A stretch of 64,000 bases of DNA from Dipteris shenzhenensis (GCA_047967505.1 CM106539.1), one strand, 5' to 3'; shown: positions 21,945 to 33,517, counted from the stretch's first letter. Numbers and translations are program-made. Notes: generated by a model not told the origin, from the sequence alone.

Positions 21945-24900
21945 ATGGCAGCAAGTACTATTAGTGATCTTGAAGAGCCTGGTTCATCATCACGTTGTGT
22001 TGCTAGTAGAGTTTACTCCGAAGAGTTTGGCAAAGAAGGAAAGAAAACCTCTCAACCATCTCCTTACGTGGATCTTGAAGAGTTAAATCCCATTGAGAAG
22101 CCTGGTATGTACCACAATTCTTATAAGTCGAGGACTGATGTTGACATTGAGATGATGCAGACTTCACACATTGACCTTGAAGGCTCAAATGAGGACCATT
22201 CAAAAGATGAATGTCAGATTAGCAAAAGCATCATACCTTGGATCATGGAGAACAAGCAAGCCAATATACTCAAAACGCGGATTGCAAATATAAAGCAAAG
22301 GAAGCAAGTCACTGAATTACCAAGGGTATATAATGGAAGTATGCTATTGGAATTTCCTCCAACTTTTGGAAACATCAATGGCATGAATGGCATGGAGCAA
22401 AAATTTGATGGCCACATATGGACTAAACCATCAACCACCAACATGGCTATCTCATGTACAGTAAGGCTTAGCTACTGTGTTGGCTCATTAGAATGCCATA
22501 GAATTACTTGCCCTTATTTTGCAAACAATAAGAAGTTTAACACATCCTTTTTTAGAGGCTACCTACAAAAGAAGATTGCTCTTGGACTCTTGACTGAAGA
22601 GGAGAGGAACAAGATTGTTTGTCACTATTGTCGTAAGCCTACTTATTGCATTGATACTTGTAATTGCATAGTATATTATGTAATGCCATTTTATGAAACA
22701 ATGACTAGATTGATGGTCCATGTTGGTGAACATCAGCACCCCGTACAGCCAGGAACATCTAAGGCAATGATAGAGAAAACAAAGAAGCTTGTTGCAGATG
22801 TTTTGAAGGTGGATAAAAATGCTGGACCACGCAAAGCTCAAATGAGTGTTGCCAAGGAGCTCTTGAATTCATCATTGATGAGAGGAGACAATAATGAAGC
22901 GGCAAGTGTGGGAGATCTAGAGTTGACCAACTTTCTTGAGCAATTGGTACCACTAGTTGAGAATCAACGGTATGTTTGTTTGTAGCTAAGTGATTTTTAA
23001 TTTACTTAACTTTAGAATGGTATAAAGACCTTCTAAATAGTTGACTTCTGATGTTACAGGTTCAAACGGATTGTTGCACAAGAGAAGAAGGCAAGGTTAC
23101 CTGTTGGGGAAGGTTATGACAGCCTTCTTTTACTAAAGAAAAGGTCTATGTATTCATTCTTCCATGGAAGTCGTTTTCCAGGGCAAGGCTTGCCAGATGA
23201 AAAATGTTTTGTTTTTAAAATGTCAACCAATGGTCCAGCATCTAGTGTGGATCTTGTTAATCGCATGAGAAGAGGAGGAAATGGTGATTTGAGGAATTCA
23301 TGGGTACAATTTGATCACACCCATCGAGTGATTGGGTGGAGCACAATGGCATGTCATGTTTATGATCCTAGGTATAACTTCCCTCCATCCTTATGTATCC
23401 ATGTTGCTATCATCAAGAGAGTTGTGCTATAATATTTAATAATGTTGGCTTTGTCTACCAGTGTGCAAGAATTAATGACCATCGCCACATGTGAGATGAA
23501 AGATGAAGATGCTGCAAGCCAAATCCTATTTTGGGAGATGTTGAATGCCACAATGAAAGAATGTGGGTATCCCCCTGCAGATTTTCATGGTTTCATGTCT
23601 GATGAAGCTGGAGCAAATTGGATAGCTGTGAGAACTATTTTCAATGGGGGTCCAAACAACATAATTGTTGGGAGAGAGTGCTCATGTCTCTTCCATTGGG
23701 AACAAAGCTTGCATAAGCACACAAGGAAATTCATCAAAGAGGATATGAGGAACGAGCATATCACCATGTGTGAGAATTGGAGATTATGTAAGACAAAGCA
23801 AGAAGCTACCAACCAAGCAAAGCTCATTCGGAAGTGGTGGCATGCAGGACACATCCGTGTGGCCGACATTCCTTCAATGGACATATGGTTTAGTTGGTGG
23901 GATGTGCGGATCGCCCATTGGGGGAATCTCATGAGCGCGGTATGTATTTTGTAGATAAATGTAGTAAGCTAAATAAATGTAATAAGCCAATCTAATTACC
24001 TCCCTTTTTACCACAGGTAACAAAGAGTTCCTTGGAGGAGGCACACACTCCAAGGTCAAATCTAGCTGAAAGCATGCATGGTAGTTGGCTAGCAGGAGAA
24101 GGGTTTAAGACAAAGATACAATTATATGATTGTTGTGTCTCGGACATGGCAAATGCCCTATTACAAAGTGCCAAACAATATGCATATATGATTGGAAGGC
24201 ATGTTGGGGATGGTCCTAACTTGGAAGCCTTGATGCAAAGAGTGGCCTCAAGGAGTACACCTTCACCAGCACAAGTTGCACAAATGGTGCATGAAACAGT
24301 TGCAGGGACACCAATGTATGAAGAACCAAGACCATTACATGGGGATAAGGTAACAGTCCAAAGAAAGAGAAGCAAGTCATCAAGTATACATTTAGAAAAC
24401 ACCTCACACAAGCCAGGGTATGTGATGGAGACCAGAGATCGTAAGCAAAGAGGGCGGGCTGAGAAAAATTAGGTTCGAGACAGAAGGTGGAGATTGGCAT
24501 TCAATAGAACCGCAAGGTAATACCCAACCAGTGGATGTTGAGGCTTCCACAATGGAGCAAGGTGGAGTTCAAGGGGAGTCTACAAAAACATCATGGGAAA
24601 AACATGGCAATGTAGGGGAAGCTGAAGGAGCTCAGAATGAGACCATGCCCACAAGAGAACAAGCCCCAACGGCTCCACCTATGAGACAAGGAGGCCTTCC
24701 TAGTGGCCTCTCTATTGTTGAGGTGCCTATCCACTGTACCTTTTGGGCAATTCTAAGGACCTCCAAAAACTCTAAAGTGAAGTGTCTTGGATTCATAGAT
24801 AGAAAGGTTAAGTGTAATCGATATATACAAAGCAGTTCACAAGGAGTGGTGGCACCCTGTTTCTACTCTGAACGGCGGCATCCAGGGGTAGGAGGACCAA

Positions 24901-25580
24901 AAGCACAATGGATGTGGTTTTGTAATGATGATATAACTCATACATGGCACCTAGATCATAATATCATGCATGTTCCTGAACGTCCATCTGTGTGGAAGGT
25001 GGATGTGGAAACAAACATCACAAGTGAGGAGATAGGCAATCTCATCAAGGCTGGTTTTAGACTGCAAATAGTGGATCAACCCCATGTAAATTGGAGGACA
25101 CCAAATGTACCTCAAGGATCAGCACCGATGCCAACTAATTTTTGTGATGCACATGGAGGGTCGGCATCCATACCAAGGAATTTAGCTCAACACACATTGG
25201 TAAGAACCACAAAATGGAGGCATGGCATATCTAAGGAGGCTGCAAAAAGAATAGCTAGTGCTCAATCTATGCACGCTGTTGTCATGGGAGAAATGACAGT
25301 GGAGCTTCTTCATCATAGTATTTTCCATTTGAGAACAACAGGGTCTAACAAGGCTCGGATGTCTTACGATGTGCACATCAAGACTGAACCCATGTGTACA
25401 TGTCCAGATTTTCAAAAAAGAGAGTTGGGTCAAAAACCTTACCTGGCATGCAAACATATCTATTACATCTTCATCCGTGTATTGGGATTGGATCCAAATC
25501 AACACATGCTTATTCATCAACCAACCCTTTCCACTATGGATGTTTCATCAGTGCTTAGTCGACCTAGGATCAATCCATAG
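21945..25580 (+). CDS. MULE transposase (MURA-like), four exons, one probable frameshift
   Basis: Exons 21945-22969, 23060-23371, 23462-23939 and 24017-25580 join in phase through GT-AG introns of 76-90 bases, giving about 1,125 residues. Exon 1 has a zinc-finger module of the WRKY/GCM-FLYWCH kind (CHYC, several Cys, ending HVGEHQHPV). Exons 2-3 carry the MULE DDE region: GWSTMACHVYDP, GFMSDEAGANWIAV, and the CLFHWEQSLHKH Cys/His motif. Exon 4 ends with a SWIM finger (CTCPDFQK...ACKH). Transposase cuts the element at its inverted repeats and reinserts it. One extra A in the run near 24,465 breaks the frame in exon 4 (stop 24,470); removing it restores continuity. Otherwise intact, so recent activity is plausible. 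Confidence 0.88.
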
Positions 25581-26029
25581 ACCTGAATGCAAAATATAAA
25601 CTTGGTTGGTGTTATGATAGCCCACTTTTTGATGTGACACTTTTTTTTGCTCAAAATTTGTTGTGTTGAGTCAACACAATGTTCTTAATGTGGAACATTT
25701 TACTAATTGCTTTGGCCTTTTCTAATAATAGAACTACATGAAAATTGGCATATGCTTACTTGAAGTTTCATTAAACCTTTGTTGCCTTAGCAACAATCCA
25801 TAGACTTGAATGCATAATACATATTTGCTGGTATTGTGATGGCTCATTTTTATATATGATATCATTTATTACTAACTTGCAATATAAATTACTTGGATTA
25901 ATAGCTTTGTCTTTTTTAGTCCATAGAATTGCTAATTGCTTTGGTATTTCCTAGGATAAATCCATAGATACAGGATAAGTGATTACTTTGTTATTTTTTG
26001 ATTAGTAGGTCTTTTTTTATGGGACTCTA
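25581..26029. other. MULE 3' region, AT-rich, no gene
   Basis: The phrase AACCATAGAC(T/C)TGAATGCA(A/T)AATA...TTG is repeated in diverged form at about 25,575 and 25,798. Probably the transposase 3' UTR and subterminal sequence. Confidence 0.5.
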
Positions 26030-26099
26030 AAAAAGCTCACAAACTTTGATAAATTTCCAAAAAAGCTCGCATTAAAAAGCTCACAATAAAATTTTCCCC
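26030..26099 (-). repeat. Right terminal inverted repeat of the MULE
   Basis: Its reverse complement begins GGGGAAAATTTTATTGTGAG and matches the left end ungapped; conserved blocks are TTGTGAGCTTTTT, CGAGCTTTTTT and TTGTGAGCTTTT. Confidence 0.8.
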
Positions 26100-26108
26100 A
26101 CGGCTAGG
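26100..26108. repeat. 9-bp target-site duplication, right copy (ACGGCTAGG)
   Basis: Identical to 9,974-9,982 and directly adjacent to the outer end of the right inverted repeat. Confidence 0.85.
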
Positions 26109-26430
26109 CAGTAGGTCTAGCCGTCGGTGTAGGAGAGGGAATTGCTGAGGTCATCTAGGATAGCAGAGAGAAGAATCTCGTTGCCTCCTCATCGGTCATC
26201 TGTGCCACAAACTCATTGGAACTCCCGACAAAGCCATGGGCTACTAGCAAAGGAGTTCCCCGAGGGGTAGTTATAGTGCTACGTCGGAGAGGAGTTAGGC
26301 TAGTGGTAGTCGCAAGGGTAGGCCCCTGAGGTGTCGCCTGAGGGGAATCAAAGTCCTCTCAAGAATAGAGATCATGATGTCTCCTCCTATGAGGGTTTCC
26401 ATACTCATCAGACGTGCAATGTGATCCCAT
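26100..26430 (-). pseudogene. Ser/Pro-rich reading frame, upstream half (interrupted by the MULE)
   Basis: From an ATG at 26,430, or an acceptor-like TTAG just above it, the minus strand reads MGSHCTSDEYGNPHRRRHHD, a Thr/Ser/Pro-rich stretch, GTPLLVAHGFVGSSNEFVAQ, MTDEEATRFFSLLS, then IPSPTPTARPTA up to the MULE junction. It has a TGA (Arg expected) and a TAG (Gln expected). The frame continues without a shift into 9,982-9,600 once the insertion is removed. I do not recognise the family. It could be a host gene or part of an older element. Confidence 0.5.
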
Positions 26431-26439
26431 GTCTAACGT

Positions 26440-28010
26440 AGACACAAACATGAAAACAAAAAATAAAAAACAAGAGAATACATTGAGAAAGCATATGAGA
26501 ATACATTGACAAAGCATAAAAGAATACATTGAGAAAGCATATGCTTATCCTTATGCATAAGCATATGAGCATATGCTCGTGCATAAGCATAAGCATAGGC
26601 ATAGGTATATGCTTATGAAAAGAAGAGAAAAAGAGAGGAAAAAAGAAGAGAAGGAGAAGGAGAAGGAGAAGGACATGCATAGGCATGTGCTTATAAAAAG
26701 AAGAGAAAAAGAGAGGAAAAAAGAAGAGAAAGAAAGGAGAAGGATATGCATAGGCATAGGCACAGGCATATGCTTATGAAAAGAAGAGAAAAAGTGAGGA
26801 AAAAAGAAAAGGAAAGGAGAAGGAGAAGGAGAAGGACATGCATAGGCATAAGAGAAGGAGACATATGCTCATGCATAAGCACAAGCATAAGAGATACGGA
26901 AAGAAAGCATATGCTTGTGCTTATGCATGAGCATATGAGCATAAAAGAAAAAGAGAGAAAGCTTAAGCATAGGCAAATACATATGCTTATGAAAAGAGAT
27001 CAAAAGAGGGGAAAGAGGGGGAGAAAGAGAGAGGAAAAGAGGAGAAGGAGAAAGAGAAGGAGACATATGCTCATGCATAAGCATAAGCATAACAGAAGGA
27101 AGAGGGAAAAAGAGCATAAGCATGAGAGATACTGAAAGAAAGCATATGCTTATGCTTATGCATGAGCATATGAGCATAAAAGAAAAAGAGAGACAGCTTA
27201 AGCATAGGCAAATACATATGCTTATGAAAAGAGATTGAAAGAGGGAAAAGAGGGGAAGAAAGAGAGAGGAAAAGAGGAAAAGATGAGAAGGAGAAAGAGA
27301 AGGAGACATATGCTCATGCATAAGCATAAGCATAAGAGAAGGATGAGGGAAAAAGAGCATAAGCATAAGAGAAAAGGAAAGAAAGGATATGCTTATTCTT
27401 ATGCATGAGCATATGAGCATAAAAGAAAAAGAGAGAAAGCTTAAGAATAGGCAAATACATATGCTTATGAAAAGAGATTGAGAGAGGGGAAAGAGAGGGG
27501 GAAAGAGAGAGGAAAAGAGAAGGAGAAGGAGAAGGAGACATATGCTCATGCATAAGCATAAGCATAAGAGAAGGAAGAGGGAAAAAGAGCATAAGCATAA
27601 GAGAAAATGAAATAAAGGATATGCTTATGCTTATGCATGAGCATATGAGCATAAAAGAAAAAGAGAGAATGCATAAGCTTGTGCTTATGCATGAGCATAT
27701 GAGCATATGCTCATGCATAAGCATAGGCAAAAACATATGCTTATGAAAAGAGATTGAGAGAGGGGAAAAGAGGAAAAGAGATTGAAAGAGGAGAAAAAGA
27801 AGAGGGAAAAAGAGCATAAACATAAGAGAAGGAAGAGGGAAAAAGAGATTGAAACAGGGGAAAAAGAAGAGAAGGAAAGGAGGAAGAGGGGAAAAGGAGA
27901 CTGAAAGAGGGGATAAAGAAGAGGTAAAAAGAAGAGAAGGAAGAGAGGAAGAGAGGGAAAGAAGAGGAAATAGGAAAAGAGAGGGGAAGAGAGGGTTCCT
28001 ACGCCCATCA
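26440..28010. repeat. Purine-rich satellite with ~240-bp period and CATATG/ATGCAT palindromes
   Basis: GA-rich blocks alternate with dyad-rich AGCATATGCT, GCATAAGCATATGAGC and CTCATGCATAAGC motifs. The phrase CATATGAGCATAAAAGAAAA recurs at about 26,930, 27,170, 27,410 and 27,648, a 240-base period; the left part has shorter, less regular units. Long open frames on the minus strand (rich in Leu, Phe, Ser, Met) come from the repeat, not from a protein. It lies between the Ser/Pro-rich frame and a possible mini-exon at 28.1 kb, so it may be intronic. Confidence 0.88.
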
Positions 28011-28095
28011 CTGTAGCTAGCGCTTAATGCGTTAGCTGCAGGCCAATGCAAATGACAAAAATAACAAAAGGAAAAAAGAGGAAGGACTTTCTTAC

Positions 28096-28131
28096 CTGGA
28101 ATAGTCCCGCTCGGTGTTTTGTGGACTGGCC
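28096..28131 (-). other. Possible 36-nt exon on the minus strand
   Basis: The minus strand shows TTTTGTAG, then 36 bases, then GTAAGAAAG: a good acceptor and donor around 12 codons. It would be upstream of the Ser/Pro-rich frame on the same strand. Support is splice-site appearance only. Confidence 0.25.
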
Positions 28132-28253
28132 CTACAAAAGAGAGGAAACATACCATTTTTCAAATAACTAGTTAGAGGAAGAAGGAGTTTAGAGAAACAA
28201 CTTCTCAAAGGGATTGGATTGAGGAGACAAGCATAAGCCTACAAACAAGGAGA

Positions 28254-28258
28254 AAGAG
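28254..28258. repeat. Target-site duplication AAGAG, left copy
   Basis: Matches 33,830-33,834. Five bases is the normal copia target duplication. Confidence 0.9.
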
Positions 28259-28610
28259 TGTTGAGATATCGAGCTCCACTCGCGATATGCCAGGGTGACT
28301 GTTGTGCATTTATGTCACTGACTTGTTAGCTGGAGATGCGGTTGGTACACCGCCCACGAATAATAGCTAGATGACAGCTATCCTTATCTACACTAGTTCG
28401 TGGCTCAGTTAGTATGCCACCTTAGTTAGTTGAGTTTGGTTTGAGACCCACATATAGGGTTCTTCTATTTCTTTGTACTAGAGTTCTTTTGGCTTTCACA
28501 ACTAAGAAGAGGAAAACTATTTTCAGCCTCCACCTTTGTGTGTATTCCTCCATTGTGATTGTGAGAAAGCCTCAAGTGAGACTCCTTCCCTCTCTCCCAC
28601 TATCTTCACA
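28259..28610 (+). repeat. 5' LTR
   Basis: It begins TGTTGAGATATC and ends TATCTTCACA, with TG...CA termini. It shares all features with 33,478-33,829. Confidence 0.95.
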
Positions 28611-28622
28611 TGGTATCAGAGC
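28611..28622 (+). promoter_or_regulatory. Primer-binding site for initiator tRNA-Met
   Basis: TGGTATCAGAGC directly follows the 5' LTR. This is the classic plant copia PBS, complementary to the 3' end of initiator methionine tRNA, which primes minus-strand DNA synthesis. Confidence 0.95.
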
Positions 28623-29154
28623 CTTGTTCGTGGTAAGGAGCTCAAGAAAGCAAGCCAAGTTCATGGTGTCCTGGTAAGAGGACCAGTGTTGCTTTCGTAT
28701 TTCGAGTTTGGGAGCAAATCTCTGCAGGTAGCACAGCCAAAAGTGCAAGAGTGCACTGTCTCAGATTGAGACGCCCTTCGCGGTGTGGCGAGAGCGCAGT
28801 ATATGCTGCGGGAGAGGACGAAACCCCTAGTGACGTTATTTTTCTGATTCGAGGTCATTTCGGGGCCCGTTTTGGAGACGGAAGTTCTCCGCAGGCACTC
28901 AGAAAAAGGCCCTGTTTTTGCTGTGCGACCTCTGTTCTGCGGGTCAGTGAAAAGTTACCGCAGAAATTGCATCGTATGCCTATGTGCAGAGATATTGGGA
29001 GTTGCAGATTCATGCCTGTTGCCTGTTGATGCAAAATCGTCACTAGGAAGTGACTGTGTGGTGAAATACCACTTTCGTCAATTTTGCAGATCTGCCCGTG
29101 TGAGGCAAAAAGCTGTGTTTTTTGCAGTGACAGAATATTTTGCAGTGTTCTGTA
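28623..29154 (+). other. Copia leader (untranslated)
   Basis: Sequence between the PBS and the gag ATG at 29,155, probably the packaging leader. No convincing open frame. Confidence 0.6.
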
Positions 29155-30060
29155 ATGGCATCTGATTCTCTTTCACAGATTGTCACTGAAAAGCTTGACA
29201 AGAACAACTTCCAGGCATGGAAGTTTAGAATGACGAATTTCTTGATGGGAAAAGGCTATTGGGAATTCATTATAGGAAATGAAGAAGAACCTGTTCTTCC
29301 TAATGTTCCCAGTCAACAAGAAATGCAGGCATTCAAAGGATGGCATGAGAGAGCCAGGAAAGTTATGTACTGGCTGTCTATCAGTATTTCGGACTCCATG
29401 ATTGTGCATATTCAGGATGCAAGTACGCCAAAGGAGGCATGGGATACTTTGGCAAAAATGTACAGTACAAATACGCAAGCCAGGAAAATGCAACTCAAAC
29501 AGGAGTTGCACAATGTGCAAAGAGAAAATTTGAGCATAAATGACTACCACATGAAAGTGAAGAAAATTGCGAATGCACTTGCTTCCATTGGGTCGCCAGT
29601 GGATGATGATGATTTGGTTTCTGTGACCTTGAATGGTCTAGGAAAGGATTATGCACAGTTCCGGACATCCATTGCCATCCGTGAAAAATTTCCTGATTTT
29701 GAGGAGCTGATTGCTCTTCTAATTTCTGAAGAGCAGAGAAATGGTGGTGCATCTTCTTCAGCAGGAACTTCAAAAGAAACTGTCTTCTACTCAAATGCTG
29801 GCAGAGGTAGAGGCAGAGGTAGAGGAGGCCGATCTGCAGGCCATGGTAGAAATCAGAATATGCAGCAAACGCAAGAAAACCAGTCCTATGCAGGAGGACG
29901 TGGTAACTCTAGAGGCAGGGGGAGCCAAAGAGGCCGTGGTGGATGGCAGAGAAGCCAAAATGCAAACAACAATGTTGAATGCTACTATTGTGGCAAAATG
30001 GGTCATATGGCTAAGGACTGCTACAAAAAGCAGAATGACATTATGAATGGAAAATTGTAG
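29155..30060 (+). CDS. Copia Gag with CCHC zinc knuckle
   Basis: ATG at 29,155 (MASDSLSQIVTEKLDKNNFQ) opens 301 codons ending at TAG 30,058. It has a helical gag domain (WKFRMTNFLMGKGYW; LSINDYHMKVKKIANALASI; LVSVTLNGLGKDYAQF), an RGG-like Gly/Arg tract (about residues 215-270) and the knuckle CYYCGKMGHMAKDC. Gag forms the particle and binds the RNA genome. The TAG probably replaced a Gln codon, because the same frame continues (QGNYASSSRQGDD) into the protease, so the ancestral product was a single polyprotein. Confidence 0.9.
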   Translation: MASDSLSQIVTEKLDKNNFQAWKFRMTNFLMGKGYWEFIIGNEEEPVLPNVPSQQEMQAFKGWHERARKVMYWLSISISDSMIVHIQDASTPKEAWDTLAKMYSTNTQARKMQLKQELHNVQRENLSINDYHMKVKKIANALASIGSPVDDDDLVSVTLNGLGKDYAQFRTSIAIREKFPDFEELIALLISEEQRNGGASSSAGTSKETVFYSNAGRGRGRGRGGRSAGHGRNQNMQQTQENQSYAGGRGNSRGRGSQRGRGGWQRSQNANNNVECYYCGKMGHMAKDCYKKQNDIMNGKL

Positions 30061-33000
30061 CAAGGCAATTATGCATCTTCTAGCAGGCAGGGTGATGACA
30101 GAAATGAGCATCTATTTATGGTGCAGCATATGACCAATTCTGTGACAAGTGCAGAAGAACAAAATGATGTGTGGTATGTTGACTCAGGTGCGTCAAACCA
30201 CATGACAGGTCATGCAGAATGGATGCAAGATGCAAGGAAAATGGAAAAGCCAGGATTTGTGGAGACTGGTGATGATACTGCACATCCTATTGTGTAGATT
30301 GGCAAAATTCCTTTGTCTATGCAGGATGGGAAAAAGAAATACTTGTTTGATGTATTTCATGTCCCGAACATCACCAAGAACCTGGTTTCTGTTGGTCAGA
30401 TGGTTGAGCAGGGCTTGCAGGTCAGATTTAATCCTCATGGATGCTTTGTTGAGGATATGAAAAATAATGGTCGCTTGATAGCAAAAGGAAAGAAGAAGGG
30501 CAGGATGTTTACGTTGGATGCAGACATGCCTGAATTGAGTGCAGCAATGTTTGCACATGGGACCGGTGTAGTTGCAGATATTGATATCTGGCACAAACGC
30601 ATTGGTCATGTTAATATACAGCGACTTAAATCAATGCAAGCCCAAAATATTGTTGTAGGATTGCCTAAATTCAAGGTTGCAGAAATGCACAAGGTTTGTG
30701 AAGCCTATCAATTTGGGAAACAGGCAAGGAAACCTTTTCCTAGGCATGTTCAAGAGAGTAAAAAGCCATTGGAATTAATCCATCTAATGTGTGGACTACA
30801 AAAGCTGCATCTATTGGAGGCTGTCACTATTTTGTCACATTTATTGATGACTTCAGCAGAAAACTGTGGGTGTATTTTATGAAAAAGAAAAGTGAAGTGT
30901 TTGGGCACTTCAAAGCTTTCAAAGCTATGGTTGAAAAAGAAACAGGCCTGCAAATAAAATGCCTAAGGTCAGATGGAGGGGGAGAGTACCTCTTAAATGA
31001 GTTTGCAAGGTTCTTGCAGGAGCATGGTATAAAGCAGCAATATTCATGCAGCCATACCCCACAGCAAAATGGAATTGCAGAAAGAAAAAACAGGCATATT
31101 GGAGAGGTATCTTGGGCTATGCTAAATGAAAAAGATCTACCAGATTATTATTGGGCTGAAGCAGTTGCTACAACAGTCTATATAATGAACAGGACTCCCA
31201 CTGCAGCAATACATGGCATGATGCCAGAGGAGATGTATACTGGTAGGAAACCAGATATTTCTCATTTGAAGATTTTTGGTTGCATTGCCTATGTCCATGT
31301 GCCAGATGAGCTGAGGTCCAAGTTGGATCCAAAAGCTGAGAAGTGTGTCTTTATTGGTTATTCTCTGCAGCAGAAAGGGTATAGATGCTATAACCCTTCT
31401 ACACGTAAGTTCACAGTGAGCAGAGATGTTTTTGATGAGATGAGCAGCTGGTATAAACCAGTAAATGTGATGATTGATGTAGATGCACAAAATGGTAATG
31501 CTGCACAGAATGCACAGCAGCAATCACAAAATATCAGTGGACCTGGAGTGTCCTCTACCAGTGGTTCACATACTTCACCATGGACAGGCAGATTGAGATC
31601 AGGAGAATCCCCTCAAAGCAATGCAGAGAGTGGTACGCAGGTATCACAAAAAGGAAAAGAGAAGGTAGATCAGCCCATGTTTGATGTGAATGCAGGTCAC
31701 TCTTGTGTGGATGGTGAATCCAGTGGCTCAGAACAAAGCATTGATGATGAGTTGGGTATTCCTTTTGTTGTTACGCCTGGAGTAAGGAAGACCAGGGATG
31801 TTTTGAGAGCACCTGGAAGTGAGCCTATTTTGCGCAGGTCTACCAGGGTCAAGTATCCTGTGGATAGGCTGAAATATGATGGATTTACAGCCATTCACTA
31901 TGCCTATATGGTCAAAGTGATACAGGAACCAGAACCCATTTCTTTTGAGCAAGCCATGGGAAATGAAAAATGGGAGAAAGCCATGGATGAAGAAATGGAT
32001 GCCTTGGATGCAAATGCTACATGGGAATTGGTGCCTTTGCCTAAAGACAAGAATGCAATTGGCTGTAAGTGGGTTTATAAGATCAAGCACAATGCAGATG
32101 GTTTTGTGAATAGATACAAGGCAAGATTAGTTGTCAAGGGGTATGCACAGACATATGGCATTGATTATGAAGAAACTTTCAGCCCGGTTGCAAGGATGGC
32201 AACCGTAAGAGCAGCCATTGCTATGGCTGCATCAAAGGGATGGTCTTTTCATCAGATGGATGTAAAGAATGCCTTCTTGCATGGTGATTTGCAAGAAGAG
32301 GTCTTTATGGAGCAGCCAGCAGGTTATGTTCATGCTACTCATCCTGAGTTTGTTTGCAGGTTGAAGAAAGCCTTGTATGGCTTGAAGTAAGCACCTAGAG
32401 CATGGTTTGACAAGATAGGACAGTATCTTGTCACTATTGGCTTTCAGATTTCCAAGGCAGATTTCTCACTCTATGTGAGAAAAACAGAGAAAGGGATTAT
32501 GCTACTGGTCATTTATGTTGATGATTTGATCATCACAGGTCATAGTGATGAAGATATCCTTCATGTGAAAATGCTATTGAGACAAAAGTTTGAGATGAAG
32601 GATTTGGGAGAGCTGCGTTATTTCTTGGGCATTGAGGTGATTAGATCACCAAGTGGGATACAGCTCTTGCAGAGGCAGTATGGACTGGACATGCTGTCCA
32701 AATATGGGATGACAGGCTGTAAGCCTATTTCAGTTCCTTTGGAGCAGAATGTGAAGCTGAGCGCAGATGCAGAGGTGAGCTTCTGGAAGACCCTACTATG
32801 TACAGACGCATAGTAGGAAGTTTGATTTACATGACTATTACCAGGCCAGATTTGAGCTATGTTGTTGGGTTGGTAATTCAGTTTATGCAGGCTCCAAGGA
32901 AACCGCATTTGGATGCGGCTAGACGCATACTCAGGTATGTGAAGTCCACATTGCAGTATGGACTATTTTATGAGGCTGGGGTTCAGATACAATTGCATGG

Positions 33001-33517
33001 ATACACTGATGCTGATTGGGCTGGTAGTATTTCTGATAGGCGATCTACCAGTGGATATGTGTTCTCTTTTGGGAGTGCTGCAGTCACTTGGAGCAGCAAG
33101 AAACAGCCTACAGTTGCCTTGTTGAGCACAGAGGCTGAGTACAGAGGTGCAGCAATGGCTGCATGTGAGGTAGCTTGGTTGCATAAGCTACTTTATGATA
33201 TGCATCAGTCTACAGATGGGCCAGTTGTCATTTATTGTGACAACATGAGCAGTATACACTTGGCAAAGAACCCAGTCTTTCATGCTAGAACAAAGCACAT
33301 TGAGGTGCATTATCACTATGTGCGGGAGAAAGTGTTACTAGGTCTTATTGATCTAGTTTATGTCAGCACAGAGGATCAGGTAGCTGACATCTTCACAAAA
33401 GCATTGGGCGCAGAGAAGCTACGCAAGTTCAGAGACCTGCTTAGTGTGCAGGAATTGGGATTGAGCTCGAGGGGGAGTGTTGAGATATCGAGCTCCACTC
33501 ACGATATGCCAGGGTGA
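30061..33517 (+). pseudogene. Copia Pol: protease, integrase, RT, RNase H
   Basis: Protease has WYVDSGASNHMTG (intact DSGA). TAG at 30,295 replaces a Gln before IGKIPLSM. Pre-integrase has WHKRIGHVN; integrase has [25 protein letters not shown] and [13 protein letters not shown] one-base deletion near 30,797 shifts the frame. RT has [24 protein letters not shown] and intact YVDDLI; TAA at 32,388 replaces Gln in GLKQAPRAW. A second one-base deletion near 32,780 precedes MYRRIVGSLIYMT and the RNase H ([38 protein letters not shown]). The frame ends at TGA 33,515 inside the 3' LTR. Catalytic residues are kept, so loss of function is recent. Confidence 0.92.
33469..33477 (+). promoter_or_regulatory. 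Polypurine tract
   Basis: GAGGGGGAG directly before the 3' LTR; this primes plus-strand synthesis in LTR retroelements. Confidence 0.85.

Larger units (their letters stand above)
9983..26099. mobile_element. ~16.1 kb Mutator-like element (MULE) carrying transposase and a DNA methyltransferase gene
   Basis: The element is bounded by inverted repeats that align without gaps over about 70 bases (about 51 matches by eye) and by the 9-bp duplication ACGGCTAGG. Inside, left to right: PPR fragments (10.3-11.9 kb, minus), a ParB-like/amino-MTase gene (11.96-16.12 kb, minus), a copia gag fragment (16.4 kb), G/C-tract hairpins (17.7-19.9 kb), a purine-rich minisatellite (20.3 kb) and a MULE transposase (21.9-25.6 kb, plus). 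The two long genes diverge from the middle. The flanks form one continuous reading frame, independent support for the boundaries. Some interior sequence may be later nested insertion. Confidence 0.8.

Noticed and set aside
9983-26099. A bacterial contaminant or organelle origin for the DNA methyltransferase
   Set aside because: Many GT-AG introns in consistent phase and continuity with plant MULE sequence on both sides argue for a nuclear plant gene.
26869-28156. Long minus-strand open frames (226-280 codons, Leu/Phe/Ser/Met-rich, apparently hydrophobic)
   Set aside because: They follow the GA-rich satellite exactly and repeat with its period; no non-repeat coding sequence is attached.
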